Numbered from the stretch's first letter, positions 8,076-17,595 are shown. The stretch is 64,000 bases of DNA from Holophagaceae bacterium (GCA_016710635.1 JADJVL010000005.1:124001-188000); one strand, 5' to 3'. Made by a program: numbers and translations. The notes: generated by a model not told the origin, from the letters alone.

Positions 8076-8597
8076 ATGAACATCCTGGCCCTGCTCCTCA
8101 CGACCGCGCTGCTTCCACAAACCCCGGCGATTCCCGAAGTGGAAGGCAAGACCCTGCCCTCCGTGCCCGGCCCCATGACGGACCGCTACCCCGATCCCTC
8201 ACGGGGCCTTGGGCCCCGTGACATGGAGGCGCGGATGCGCCACCAGGCCAGGCGGACCCCGTCCATCCCCGCGGTGGCCGTGCCTCCGGGGCCCGTCGCC
8301 GTGCAGGACCGCATCACGGACCCCGCCGGCTGGCGGTCCTACCGGGTCGAAGTGCCCGCCAATGGGCGCGTCCATGCGCGGCTGACGGGCCTCCACGAAG
8401 CGTGGTTCGTCGTCCGGGCCGTGAACCGCTGGGGCAACCTGGAACAGGGCATGCTACAGAACCGCATCCCCACCGGCAATCCGGAGGCGAGCTACGTCAA
8501 TCCGAAGTCCGCAGCGACCACCGTCTATTTCGTCGTGGACACCACGGAGACGAACGTGGTCGGCGAGGCTTTCAAACTGACCATCACAGTGAAGTGA
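8076..8597 (+). CDS. Predicted secreted protein of unknown function
   Basis: 173 residues starting with a short signal peptide (MNILALLLTTALLPQTPA), then a Pro/Arg-rich stretch to about residue 75. A predicted beta domain follows (WRSYRVEVPANGRVHARLTGL, EAWFVVRAVNRWGNLEQGML, ATTVYFVVDTTETNVVGEAFKLTITVK), resembling a small Ig-like or jelly-roll fold. AGGAGGTCCC lies before the ATG. It is transcribed away from accA, with 119 bases between the two start codons. I do not recognise a family. Confidence 0.7.
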   Translation: MNILALLLTTALLPQTPAIPEVEGKTLPSVPGPMTDRYPDPSRGLGPRDMEARMRHQARRTPSIPAVAVPPGPVAVQDRITDPAGWRSYRVEVPANGRVHARLTGLHEAWFVVRAVNRWGNLEQGMLQNRIPTGNPEASYVNPKSAATTVYFVVDTTETNVVGEAFKLTITVK

Positions 8598-8748
8598 CCC
8601 CGCCGAGGTCCGCGGCAGGAAGGTCTACGGAGGCCGGGCCAGCGTCGCTGGCGATGGCTGGGATGCGTGCGCGCAACCCGTCGGATGGGCCAGACTGGAA
8701 GGCCTGAGCCCCGCCGGTCCGCTCCCGGCCGCCGTTTTTCGGAGATCC

Positions 8749-10854
8749 GTGCCCTTGCCCCCCGCCCTCCCTCCCGCCGTGGACTTCCCTCTGCTCGGCC
8801 TCAGCGGTGGCATCGCCGCAGGCAAGACCCACATCGCCCGCCTGCTGGCGGCCCGAGGCTGGGCGGTCATTGATGCGGATGAGCTGGCCCGGGAGGTGGT
8901 GGCACCGGGCTCGGAAGGGCTCGCGACGGTGGCCGAGGCCTTTGGACCGTCGGTCCTCGCCCTGGATGGCAGCCTCGACCGGGAGCGCCTGGGCGCCCTG
9001 ATCTTCACCGATGCGGTGGCGCGGGCCCGCCTCAACGCGATCCTGCATCCCCGCATCGAGGCCTTCCGGGACGACCGGCTCGCCGCCCTGCCTGCTGGCA
9101 CCAAAGGCGCCGTCCTCGACGCGGCCCTCTTCGTCGAGCGCGGCAAGGCCCACCATTTCGACGCCTTCTGGGTCGTGGACGCCCCCGAGGCACTGCGGAT
9201 CCAGCGGCTCATGGCGCGCAACGCCCTGGACGAGGCGGAAGCGCGCCAGCGCCTGAGTGCCCAGACCTCCCCGGCGGAACGCGCCCTCCACGCGGACCTG
9301 GTCATCGAGAACGATGGCCGCGACCTGCAAGCATTGCTCGACCGGGAGGAGGCCCGCCTTCTGGCAGACTGGAGCGTCCGGCGCCTCCGCCGGTGGAGAT
9401 CCGCCATGGAAGCCCCCTTCAGCCCCGGCCAGCTCCGGGACGTCCTCCAGGCCCTGCTTTCGAGGGGCGGCGACTACGCCGAGGCTTTCGTGGAGAAGCG
9501 CCGGGCCACGGCCCTCGGCATGGATGACGGCCGGATGGAGGACGTGCTGGCTTCGGAGACCTTTGGCGTGGGCCTGCGTCTCGTGGATCAGGGGACCACC
9601 CGCTTTTCCGATCTCATCGCGCCGAGCATCCAGGAGCTGCTGGACGCGGCCCTGACCCTGGCCGCCCCGGGAACAGGCCGGCCAGTCCAGGTTCCGGGCC
9701 TGAAGGAACTCAGCCATCCCACCCCCAGCCCCATCGAGGTGGATCCCGTTTCGGTGCCCCTCGACCAGAAGGTCGTCCTGGTCCGCCGGGCCGAAGCCCT
9801 CGCCCGCAGCCACGGCGAGATCCTAAAGCCCGGCGCCGTCCGCCAGGTCGCCGCCGGCTACGGGGACTCCACCCAATCGGTCTGGGTCGCTTCGGCAGAA
9901 GTCCACGAAGGGACCTGCACCGCCACCCTGGCCGCCGACGACCGGGTCCAGGGCGTGCTTCGCGTCAGCGTCACCAGCGGCGAAGGCGACCTACTCCAGA
10001 CGGGCTACCAGGCCCTCGGGGAGACCCGCGGTTTCGACCTCTTCAGCGACGAGGCCGTGGCGAGGACGGTCCACGAGGCCGTCCGCCTTTCCATCCAGGC
10101 GCTCAGCGCCCAGCCGGCCCCGGCGGGCACCTTCCCCGTGGTGCTGTCCAGCAGCGCCGGGGGCACCATGATCCACGAAGCCTGCGGTCATGGACTCGAA
10201 GCCGACCTGGCCCTGGCGGGGATGTCGGCCTTCGCCGGCAAGCTGGGCCAGAAGGTCGCCGCCGAGGGAGTGACCATCATCGATGACGGCACCCTGCCCC
10301 ACAAGCGCGGCAGCCAGGCCATGGACGACGAGGGCCACGCGACCCAGCGGGTGGTGCTCATCGAGAACGGCATCCTCGTGAACTACCTCCAGAGCCGCAA
10401 GACCGCCCGCCAGATGGGCGTGGAACCCACAGGCAACGGCCGCCGGGAGAGCTACCGCCACCTGCCCATCCCGCGCATGCGGAACACCTTCCTCGCCGCC
10501 GGGAGCGAGGCCCCCGAAGCCATCCTGAAGGACCTGGACCGGGGCCTCTTCGTGAAGCACATGGGTGGCGGCCAGGTGGACACGGTCACCGGCAACTTCG
10601 TCTTCGAGGTGAAGGAAGGCTTCTGGGTGGAGAAAGGCGAGCCCCAATTCGCGGTGAAGAACGCCACCCTCGTGGGCTGCGGGCCTGACGTCCTCAAGTC
10701 CCTCACCCGCATCGGCAGCGACCTGGCCCACTTCGACATCGGCACCTGCGGGAAGGACGGCCAGGGCGTGCCCGTGAGCGACGCCCTGCCCACCATCCTC
10801 TGCCCCGCCCTCGTCGTCGGCGGCACGGCGGAACCCCTGCCCAGCGTGATCTGA
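8749..10854 (+). CDS. In-frame fusion: dephospho-CoA kinase (CoaE) + TldD metalloprotease
   Basis: A 701-codon uninterrupted frame. Residues 1-219 are a complete CoaE, the last enzyme of CoA synthesis (ATP + dephospho-CoA), with P-loop GGIAAGKT at 20-27, DADELAREVV, ILHPRIE and LVIENDG. Residues 220-701 are a complete TldD with the metal motif HEACGH at 476-481 and the C-terminal GKDGQGVPVSDALPT block. TldD with TldE matures or degrades peptides. The frame starts at a GTG with GGAG four bases upstream. There is no stop between the domains, but ATG at 9406 with GGTGGAGAT before it could start a separate 482-residue TldD. A fused product, dual products or a lost stop codon are all possible. Confidence 0.85.
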   Translation: MPLPPALPPAVDFPLLGLSGGIAAGKTHIARLLAARGWAVIDADELAREVVAPGSEGLATVAEAFGPSVLALDGSLDRERLGALIFTDAVARARLNAILHPRIEAFRDDRLAALPAGTKGAVLDAALFVERGKAHHFDAFWVVDAPEALRIQRLMARNALDEAEARQRLSAQTSPAERALHADLVIENDGRDLQALLDREEARLLADWSVRRLRRWRSAMEAPFSPGQLRDVLQALLSRGGDYAEAFVEKRRATALGMDDGRMEDVLASETFGVGLRLVDQGTTRFSDLIAPSIQELLDAALTLAAPGTGRPVQVPGLKELSHPTPSPIEVDPVSVPLDQKVVLVRRAEALARSHGEILKPGAVRQVAAGYGDSTQSVWVASAEVHEGTCTATLAADDRVQGVLRVSVTSGEGDLLQTGYQALGETRGFDLFSDEAVARTVHEAVRLSIQALSAQPAPAGTFPVVLSSSAGGTMIHEACGHGLEADLALAGMSAFAGKLGQKVAAEGVTIIDDGTLPHKRGSQAMDDEGHATQRVVLIENGILVNYLQSRKTARQMGVEPTGNGRRESYRHLPIPRMRNTFLAAGSEAPEAILKDLDRGLFVKHMGGGQVDTVTGNFVFEVKEGFWVEKGEPQFAVKNATLVGCGPDVLKSLTRIGSDLAHFDIGTCGKDGQGVPVSDALPTILCPALVVGGTAEPLPSVI
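9390..9408 (+). promoter_or_regulatory. Candidate internal ribosome-binding site and start for TldD
   Basis: GGTGGAGATCCGCC leads to ATG at 9406, exactly where homology to TldD begins. The same GGAGATCCG string precedes the GTG of the fused gene at 8749, so both starts look usable. This allows a stand-alone TldD beside the fusion protein. Confidence 0.45.
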
Positions 10855-10859
10855 CCCCG

Positions 10860-11426
10860 ATGAACCAGGACATCACCCAGCACTTCGTCCCTCTGCGGCC
10901 TCCGAGCCCCTCGCGGCTGAAGCTCATCCTCGGCGACATCACCACCCTGGAAGTGGATGCCGTTGTGAACCCCTGCAACGCCTCCCTGCTGGAAGGCGGC
11001 CGGGTGCACACGCAGCTCCACGCCGTCGCCGGGCCGGAGCTCATGCTGGCGGCCTTCCTCGAAGGGAACTGCGACATCGGCGAAGCGCGCCTCACCCCGG
11101 GCTTCAACCTCCTCGCCAAGCAGGTGATCCACGCCGTCGGGCCCTTGTGGCGGGGCGGGAAGCGCATGGAGGACAAGTTCCTGGCGGCCACCTACCGGAA
11201 CGTCCTCCTGCTGGCGGAGGAGCACGGGATGAAGAGCCTGGCCTTCCCGGCCATCTCAACCGGCGCCAAGGGCTACCCCATGGACCGGGCCGCCCATATC
11301 GCCATCGGCACCATCCTGCGGTTCCTGCACGAATTCACCTTTCCCGAACGGGTGCACCTGGTCTGCTTCGACATCGAGGCCTACGCCATCCACCAGCAGG
11401 CCCTCAAGGAAGCCCAGCCCCTATGA
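10860..11426 (+). CDS. Macro domain protein (ADP-ribose / O-acetyl-ADP-ribose binding)
   Basis: 188 residues forming a single macro domain: LILGDITTLEVDAVVNPCNASL, then IHAVGPLWRGG and FPAISTGAKGYPMDRAAHIA. Members bind ADP-ribose, and many hydrolyse O-acetyl-ADP-ribose or mono-ADP-ribosyl links. The usual NAANxxLxGGGGVDGAIH loop reads NPCNASLLEGGRVHTQLH here, so the catalytic Asn is kept but the glycine loop is altered. It starts 5 bases after tldD ends and its TGA overlaps the tldE ATG, so it is embedded in a tldD-macro-tldE operon. Confidence 0.88.
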   Translation: MNQDITQHFVPLRPPSPSRLKLILGDITTLEVDAVVNPCNASLLEGGRVHTQLHAVAGPELMLAAFLEGNCDIGEARLTPGFNLLAKQVIHAVGPLWRGGKRMEDKFLAATYRNVLLLAEEHGMKSLAFPAISTGAKGYPMDRAAHIAIGTILRFLHEFTFPERVHLVCFDIEAYAIHQQALKEAQPL

Positions 11427-12808
11427 CCACCGACAGCACCGTCTTCCGGACCTTCATCCCGACCCGACTCGAGGAGGCCCTGCAGGAGGGCCTGCGCCAC
11501 GCCATGGCCCTCGGCGCGGAAGGGGCCGAAGCCTTCGTCTCCGTCTCCCGCAGTCGGAAGGCCAAGGTCAGGAACGGCGTCCTGGACGATCTCACCGCCA
11601 GCAAGCGGGGCGGGCTGGGCGTCCGGGTCCTGCGGCGGGACGCCCAGGGCTTGAAATGTGGCCTGGCCACGACGACGGATCTCTCCCGCCCGGATTTCCG
11701 CGACCTCTTCGGCACCGCCTACGAGCTGGCGGCCCTGGGGGACGGCGACCCCTGGATCCGCCAGGCGGAGGCCTCCGGGAACGATGACCTGCCGGGGCGC
11801 TTCCGGCAGGAAGTGGAGAATCTCAGTCCGGAATTCCGGATCCAGCAGGCCCTGGCCCTGGAGACGGAAGCCCGCAAGGCCTCCGCGAAGGTCTCGGCGG
11901 TGCGGGAAAGCGCCTGGACCGATGGCTCCGGCGTCTCGCTGCTCCTCACCCAGACGGGCGTGCGGGCCTTCGATCTGGCCAGCAGCTGCAGCGCCGCCAT
12001 CGAGTTGGCAGTGGAGCAGGACGGCGACCGCCAGGCGGCCTGGCACTGGGACGCGGCGCGGGAGCCGGGAGCCCTCGACCTGGCGGGCATCGGCCGCCGC
12101 GCGGCCCTGAAGGGGGAACGCAAGCTGCGGCCCGCCAGCCTGCCCGCCGGGAAGTACCGGGTGGTGCTGGACCCGGAAGTCACCGTGGACCTCCTTGGCA
12201 TCATCGCCAGCATGCTCAGCGCCGAGTCGGTGCTGAAGGGCCGCAGCCTCTTCAAGGGCCGCCTCGGCGAGGCCATCGCTTCGCCCCTGCTGACCCTCAT
12301 CGACGACGGGCGCCTTCCGGATGGCCTGGCCAGCGAGCCCTGGGACGCGGAAGGGCTGCCCACCCGGCGCAATATCCTGATCGAGGACGGCGTCTTGAAG
12401 ACCTACCTGCACACCCTCAAGACCGCCGCCGAAATGGGCGTGGCGCCGACGGGCACCGCGGGCCGCGGCCTCGGCAGCAATCCCGGCGTCACCACCTTCA
12501 ACCTGTTTCCGAAGGCCGGGGACCGCAGCGTGGCCCAGCTCCTCGCCGACGCCGGGGACGGCGTCCTCATCACCGAGATCATGGGCCTCCACACCGTGGA
12601 CCCCGTCAGCGGCGACCTCAGCGTCGGCGCCAGCGGCGTGCGCATCCGCGGCGGGGAGCTCGCGGAGAGCGTGGACAAGCTCACCCTCGCCGGGAACCTG
12701 AAGGAGCTCCTGAACCGCATCGTCGCCGTCGGCGACGACCTCACCTGGTTCGGGAGCAGTGCCGGGCTGAGCCTGCTGCTGGAGGACCTCGCGCTGGGCG
12801 GAGCGTGA
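11423..12808 (+). CDS. pmbA: TldE/PmbA family metalloprotease subunit
   Basis: 461-residue partner of TldD. It has the TldE fold (AEAFVSVSRSRKAKVRNGVLDDLTASKRGGLGVRV near the N-terminus; KYRVVLDPEVTVDLLGIIASMLSAE; GSNPGVTTFNLFPKAGDRS; VDPVSGDLSVGASGVRIRGG) but no HExxxH, as expected because the metal sits in TldD. The heterodimer trims modified peptides such as microcin B17 precursors and PQQ- or RiPP-like substrates in known systems. ATG at 11423 overlaps the macro gene TGA. A lanthipeptide-like precursor lies 27 kb away, but no link between the two is shown. Confidence 0.92.
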   Translation: MTTDSTVFRTFIPTRLEEALQEGLRHAMALGAEGAEAFVSVSRSRKAKVRNGVLDDLTASKRGGLGVRVLRRDAQGLKCGLATTTDLSRPDFRDLFGTAYELAALGDGDPWIRQAEASGNDDLPGRFRQEVENLSPEFRIQQALALETEARKASAKVSAVRESAWTDGSGVSLLLTQTGVRAFDLASSCSAAIELAVEQDGDRQAAWHWDAAREPGALDLAGIGRRAALKGERKLRPASLPAGKYRVVLDPEVTVDLLGIIASMLSAESVLKGRSLFKGRLGEAIASPLLTLIDDGRLPDGLASEPWDAEGLPTRRNILIEDGVLKTYLHTLKTAAEMGVAPTGTAGRGLGSNPGVTTFNLFPKAGDRSVAQLLADAGDGVLITEIMGLHTVDPVSGDLSVGASGVRIRGGELAESVDKLTLAGNLKELLNRIVAVGDDLTWFGSSAGLSLLLEDLALGGA

Positions 12809-12873
12809 CGCCCGTCGCTTAAGCAATCCGGCCAACCCGCGTACTCTGCGGGTATCTCCCTTCCGAGCCCGCC

Positions 12874-14583
12874 ATGTCCTTCGATGCCGCCCGCCAATAC
12901 CTCGCCTCACCCCACCTGGAACCCGAACTGCGGGTGGACCTGGAGGCCCTGCTCCGCCTGGCCGAAGGCGGCGATGCCCAGGCCCTGGAAGAACTCGCGG
13001 ACCGCTTTGCCGAACCACTGGCCTTCGGTACCGGGGGCCTGCGGGGCATCATGGCGGCGGGCCTGCGGCGCATGAACAAGCCCAACATCCGGCGCACCAC
13101 CCTGGCCCTGGCCACGGTGGCCCTGCGGCGGGCGCCGGGCCGGTCCGTGGCCCTGGTGGGCTTCGACACCCGCATCCACAGCGCGGCCTTCGCCCGGGAG
13201 GCGGCGCGGGTGCTGGCCTCCGCCGGCTACACCGTCTTCCTCGGCAACCGGCCCCTGCCCACGCCCTTCCTCTGCTTCGCCATGCGCCGCCTGCGGGCGG
13301 CCTGCGGCGTGATCATCACCGCCTCCCACAATCCGAAGGCCTACAACGGCTACAAGGCCTACGACGACCGGGGCGCCCAGGTCGTCGCGCCCTGGGACGG
13401 GGACATCGAGGACGCCATGAACGCCGAGGACCTCGTGCCGGCCTCCCCCACGGCGGACATGGACGCCTTCATCTTCCCCATTCCCGCGGAGATCGAAGAG
13501 GCCTACCTGCGCCTGGGCCTCGCCCTCCTGGCCCATCCCACGCCCTTCGAGAAGCCGAAGCTGCTCTTCACCCCTTTCCACGGGACCGGTTCCGCCTTTG
13601 TCCCCGAGCTCTTCCGCCGGGCGGACCTGCCCCTGGAGATCTGCGAGGCCCAGAGCATTCCCGACGGCACCTTCCCCACGGCGCCGCGCCCCAACCCGGA
13701 GGAGATCGCGGCCTACGCCACGCCCCTGGAGGACGCCCGGCGCCTCGATTGCGACGCCATCCTGGCCAACGACCCGGACGCGGACCGCATCGGCGTGGTG
13801 GCCAAGCGCCGGGGCACCGAATGGGAGCTCATGAGCGGCAACGATCTCGCCGCCCTTACCCTCGACTACCTCTGCCGCTTCCGCCAGGTGAAGGGCGTCT
13901 GCGTCAGCACGGTGGTGACCTCGGACTTCCTCGCCGAAGTGGCCCGGCAGCATGGCCTTTCGGTCATGTGGACCCTCACGGGCTTCAAGAACATCGCCAC
14001 CTGCATGGACCGCCTGGAAGAGGTTGGCGAAGCCTATGCCTTCGGCGCCGAGGAGAGCTTCGGCATGCTCCTGAGCCCCGAGTTGCGGGATAAGGACGGC
14101 GTCATCGCGGCCCTCGTCGTCGGGGAGATGATCGGCCACTACCAGGCGTTGTCCCTGGGTCCCTTCGAAGCCGTGGACGCCCTCCAGGCCCGCATCGGCA
14201 CCTTCCACAACCGCCTCGTGAACCTGGAGGATCCCCGCCCCGGCGGCGCCGCCCGCTTCGCCGAGGCCATGACCCGGATCCGCGCCGCCGGCCTCGCGAG
14301 CCTCGGCGGCGACCGGGTGGTCAGCTGGGAGGACTTCCAGACCGGCGCCTGGCATGGCCCGGAAGGCCATGTGGAACCGATCCTGGACCGCCCGGACCGG
14401 CGCAACGTGGCCCAGCCCATCCCGCGCTCCAACGTGCTCAAGTTCCGCCTCGAAAGTGGTGCCTTCGCCGCCTTCCGGCCCAGCGGGACCGAACCGAAGC
14501 TCAAGGTCTACCTCCAGAGCCGCACGGATGCGGCCCTGCTGGACAGGCTGGAGGCCCAGGCGCGGGAACTGCTCGGCCTGTGA
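12874..14583 (+). CDS. Phosphoglucomutase / phosphomannomutase (alpha-D-phosphohexomutase)
   Basis: 569-residue cytoplasmic enzyme interconverting hexose 1- and 6-phosphates. The phosphoserine loop TASHNP (Ser151) follows ACGVIITASHNP. The Mg site is DPDADR at 300-305, the sugar loop GAEESFG near 390, and the phosphate-binding loop FRPSGTEPKLKVY is near the C-terminus. The length and the N-terminal FGTGGLRGIMAAG indicate the PGM2/PgcA-type subfamily, which can also act on pentose phosphates. Substrate preference cannot be read from sequence. It begins 65 bases after tldE and probably has its own promoter. Confidence 0.93.
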   Translation: MSFDAARQYLASPHLEPELRVDLEALLRLAEGGDAQALEELADRFAEPLAFGTGGLRGIMAAGLRRMNKPNIRRTTLALATVALRRAPGRSVALVGFDTRIHSAAFAREAARVLASAGYTVFLGNRPLPTPFLCFAMRRLRAACGVIITASHNPKAYNGYKAYDDRGAQVVAPWDGDIEDAMNAEDLVPASPTADMDAFIFPIPAEIEEAYLRLGLALLAHPTPFEKPKLLFTPFHGTGSAFVPELFRRADLPLEICEAQSIPDGTFPTAPRPNPEEIAAYATPLEDARRLDCDAILANDPDADRIGVVAKRRGTEWELMSGNDLAALTLDYLCRFRQVKGVCVSTVVTSDFLAEVARQHGLSVMWTLTGFKNIATCMDRLEEVGEAYAFGAEESFGMLLSPELRDKDGVIAALVVGEMIGHYQALSLGPFEAVDALQARIGTFHNRLVNLEDPRPGGAARFAEAMTRIRAAGLASLGGDRVVSWEDFQTGAWHGPEGHVEPILDRPDRRNVAQPIPRSNVLKFRLESGAFAAFRPSGTEPKLKVYLQSRTDAALLDRLEAQARELLGL

Positions 14584-14592
14584 GCCGCCGGC

Positions 14593-16287
14593 TCAGGGCG
14601 TGAAGCCCTGGGTCCTGGAGGCGTAGAAATTTTCCGGAGGCCCGGAGGCCAGCAGCGCCGCTGGAATCCGCCGCACCTGGAAGGAGCGTCCGCCCCGGGG
14701 TGCCAGGGGCTCCCGGAGCGGCGCAAAAGCCTGGCCCAAGGGCGCCCCCGCGGCCATGGCAAAGCCCCTCGCAATGGGTTCGGGCAAGGTGGCCGCCGCC
14801 TGGCTCCCGGACTGGTCCATGCGGACGGAGAGGGGCACGCCGGGGCGGAAATAGAAGTGGGGATCGAAGCCGGGAATGGCCGACAAATCCGGGGGCATCC
14901 AGGTGAACCGGGCCGCCTCGCCAAGCCAGCGGCGGGAGAAGGCGACATACCAGTAGGCCTCCTCCAGGCTCGTGCGCTGGGAGAAGGTGGCCTGGTGGTT
15001 TTCCGGGACCGGCGTGATGGCGTTCCAGGTGAGGCCCAGGCGCAGGCGCGTGGTGCCCTCGGGAGTGATGGTGAAGGGCGCGAAGGCGGAGGGCAGCCGG
15101 GGGCTTAGTGGGCCGGGAGAAGCGGTTGTGGAGCCCACCACCGTGCGGGAGGCATCGCTCGTGAAGGCCTGGAACCCGTACACGTAGGCGTCCCCTGCCA
15201 CGCCGGCGGCGGTCGGAAACGGCGCGTATTCCGCCAGGTTGCGGCCATTGCCGAGGAAGACCGTCTGGCCTCCCGAGGTCTGGTACTGGACGCTGCCCTG
15301 CAGGGTTTCGCCACTCTCCAGCGCAGGCCTTAGGATGGGCTGCCGCGGCAGGGGATCCACGCCTTCGGACGCGAAGTCCAGATCCCGGGTGCCTGAGCCC
15401 TGGGTGTCCCGGGCCCGTTCGACGATGAACCGGGACGGGATGTAGTTCCCCAGGTCGGGGTAGGTCGCGGCCACGAAGTCGCCGAGCCCGCGGTAGAGCT
15501 TTAGATCGTAGCGGGGGGCACCCGGGTCGAAGCCCCAGAGGCCGCTGTTGGCGCTGATGAGGCCCGCCTGGCCACCGGCATTCTTGAGGAGGCCGCCGAG
15601 GTCAAAGGTCTCCGGAGGCGGTCCCGGCTGGGGGTTACAGAAGAAGGCCACATACAAAGCGGAGGTGTCGGCGGTGGTCTCGAAGAAGCCGTTCACGTCC
15701 CAGGAGGTGAAGTCCCCGACGCGGCAGATCGCGCCGTAGACCAGGCCGAAGCGCCCCGCCGGATCGCTGATGGGGAGCTTGTAGAGGCCGCCCTGCCCGT
15801 CCACGGAGATCCAGGGGCCATTCCCGTCCTGGTAGGCGAGGAAGGGCAGGTTCGCCTGGTCCTGATTGAGGTAGGTGGTCACCGGGAAGATCTTCGCCGC
15901 GGGGATGTCGAGGCGCAGGTCGGCGCTCTGGGTCAGGGCGCCGCTGCGGCTGCGTACGGTGAGCACCCGCTGGGCGGCCGGCATGGTGTCCGCGGCGGAG
16001 ACCGTCAACACCGCCTGGGCGCTGCCACCCATGGGCAGATCCACCCGCGCGGGCTGAAATTGCGCCGCCAGGTCATTGCCAAGGCCCTGGGCGTCCAGAT
16101 CCACGGCGCCCGCAAAGCCCTCGTCGGCCTTGAGCAGCACCGTCGTGGTGGCCCTGGCCGAAGGCAGAAGCCGCATGGAGGCGGGCGTCAGGGACAAGGT
16201 GAAGGAGGCCGGCGGCGCCGAGGTGCCGCCACCGCCACAGGCGAGGGCCAGGATCGAAAGGGCAGCCGGCAGCCAGGGGCGCTTCAT
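14593..16287 (-). CDS. Large predicted lipoprotein of unknown function
   Basis: 564 residues with a lipoprotein signal (lipobox LALAC, Cys17) followed by GGGGTSAPP. Residues 25-130 look like an Ig-like beta domain (SFTLSLTPASMRLLPSARATTTV...). The rest is a long beta-rich region with no motif I recognise. It overlaps the CapA-like gene stop by four bases (ATGA), so the two lipoproteins are co-translated. The surface location is inferred from the lipobox; no enzymatic residues are evident. Confidence 0.7.
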   Translation of the reverse strand: MKRPWLPAALSILALACGGGGTSAPPASFTLSLTPASMRLLPSARATTTVLLKADEGFAGAVDLDAQGLGNDLAAQFQPARVDLPMGGSAQAVLTVSAADTMPAAQRVLTVRSRSGALTQSADLRLDIPAAKIFPVTTYLNQDQANLPFLAYQDGNGPWISVDGQGGLYKLPISDPAGRFGLVYGAICRVGDFTSWDVNGFFETTADTSALYVAFFCNPQPGPPPETFDLGGLLKNAGGQAGLISANSGLWGFDPGAPRYDLKLYRGLGDFVAATYPDLGNYIPSRFIVERARDTQGSGTRDLDFASEGVDPLPRQPILRPALESGETLQGSVQYQTSGGQTVFLGNGRNLAEYAPFPTAAGVAGDAYVYGFQAFTSDASRTVVGSTTASPGPLSPRLPSAFAPFTITPEGTTRLRLGLTWNAITPVPENHQATFSQRTSLEEAYWYVAFSRRWLGEAARFTWMPPDLSAIPGFDPHFYFRPGVPLSVRMDQSGSQAAATLPEPIARGFAMAAGAPLGQAFAPLREPLAPRGGRSFQVRRIPAALLASGPPENFYASRTQGFTP

Positions 16288-17588
16288 CGCGCCTCGAAGG
16301 CCGCGCCGGCGACGGACGCGATGCGGCCCTTGCGGAGCAGCAGGGTGCGGAGCCGCTCCTGCTTCTCCAGGACCGCCATCCGACGGGCCTTGTCGTCGGG
16401 CAGCGTTTTGGGGCCTTCCACAGCATCCGTCAGCGCATCGAGTTCACGGCGCACCAAGTCCAAGGCCTCCCTGACCCGGATGACCCGGATATCCCTTTTG
16501 TTCCCCGTCCCGCCGCGCGCCTCCCTCCAGTTGTTCTCAACCCACAGGGGCTCGTAGCGCACCTCGCCGAGGATGACCTTCACGGAACCGTCGGGCATGC
16601 GGCACTTGGAGAGCGTGGCCAGCAGGGCCGCGCCGTCCCGGGAATCCCCCGCCGCCACAGGAAAGAGATCCGCCCGGTACATCCGGTCCATGTTGCTGAT
16701 GAAGTTGCCCAGGGAGAACGCGACGACGCCCCTTCGCCCCCCGGCTTCCACCAGTTCCATGGGCTGGAGCACGTGGGGATGATGCCCGAGCACCAGGTCC
16801 GCGCCGGCGGCGACGAGGGCTTCGGCGATCTGCCGGTGCCGCTTCGTGGGCAGGTGGTGGTACTCGTCGCCCCAGTGGACGCTCACGATCACCGCGTCCG
16901 CCTGCCCCATCAGCTCCTTCACGGCCTGCACCGCGGCGTCCAGGTCCATCGGCCGCACCCAGGGCTCGTCCGCCTTCCGGTTCAGATCGAGGTTGAAGAG
17001 GTCGGTGTAGCCCAGCAGGGCCACCTTCACCCCGTTGGCCTCGAAGAAGCGCGGCGCTTCCGCGTCGGCCTTCGAGATCCCTGCGCCGAGGCCGATGAGC
17101 TTGGCCTCCCGGAGCCGCTCCACGGTCTCCTTCACGCCTTTCCGGCCCTGGTCGAAGGCGTGGTTGTTCGCCGTGCTCAGGACCGTCAGGCCGCTGGCCC
17201 GCAGGGCCGGGGGCAGGCTTTCGGGGGCGTTGAACTGGAAGGGGCGCCCAGGCCTTCCCGTGGTGGGCGCCACGGGGGTCTCCAGATTGGCGAAGGCCAG
17301 GTCCACACCCTTGAAGAGGGGCGCGAGATCGGCCCACAGGGGTTCGAAGCCGCCCTGGTCCTCGGCGGCCTTCTTCACGTCGGCGTGCATCATCACGTCC
17401 CCCACCGCCACGATGCGCAATTCCCCGAGGACCACCGGCAGATGGGCGGAGAGTGGCGTGCGGAAAGGCTCTTTGGGCTCCTGGGCCTTGGAGAACTGGC
17501 AGCCTGTCAGGGCCAGCAGGAACAGGATGGAAGCCCAGGCCCGGTGTCCCTTCCTGCGCGAAGGGTCCATGAACTGCCGCCCCGGCAT
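16284..17588 (-). CDS. CapA family lipoprotein (PGA_cap metallophosphatase-like)
   Basis: About 434 residues with lipobox LTGC at 27-30, then a CapA/PGA_cap domain related to calcineurin-like phosphoesterases: VAVGDVMMHADV, FANLETPV, STANNHAFDQG, VSVHWGDEYHHLP, LVLGHHPHVLQ and FSLGNFISN. CapA proteins take part in poly-gamma-glutamate capsule attachment, but many homologues have unknown substrates and no capBC genes are nearby. ATG at 17588 is chosen because GGAGG precedes it; GTG at 17591 and ATG at 17570 are alternatives. The gene follows the radical SAM gene by 7 bases. Confidence 0.82.
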   Translation of the reverse strand: MPGRQFMDPSRRKGHRAWASILFLLALTGCQFSKAQEPKEPFRTPLSAHLPVVLGELRIVAVGDVMMHADVKKAAEDQGGFEPLWADLAPLFKGVDLAFANLETPVAPTTGRPGRPFQFNAPESLPPALRASGLTVLSTANNHAFDQGRKGVKETVERLREAKLIGLGAGISKADAEAPRFFEANGVKVALLGYTDLFNLDLNRKADEPWVRPMDLDAAVQAVKELMGQADAVIVSVHWGDEYHHLPTKRHRQIAEALVAAGADLVLGHHPHVLQPMELVEAGGRRGVVAFSLGNFISNMDRMYRADLFPVAAGDSRDGAALLATLSKCRMPDGSVKVILGEVRYEPLWVENNWREARGGTGNKRDIRVIRVREALDLVRRELDALTDAVEGPKTLPDDKARRMAVLEKQERLRTLLLRKGRIASVAGAAFEAR

Positions 17589-17595
17589 CACGATT

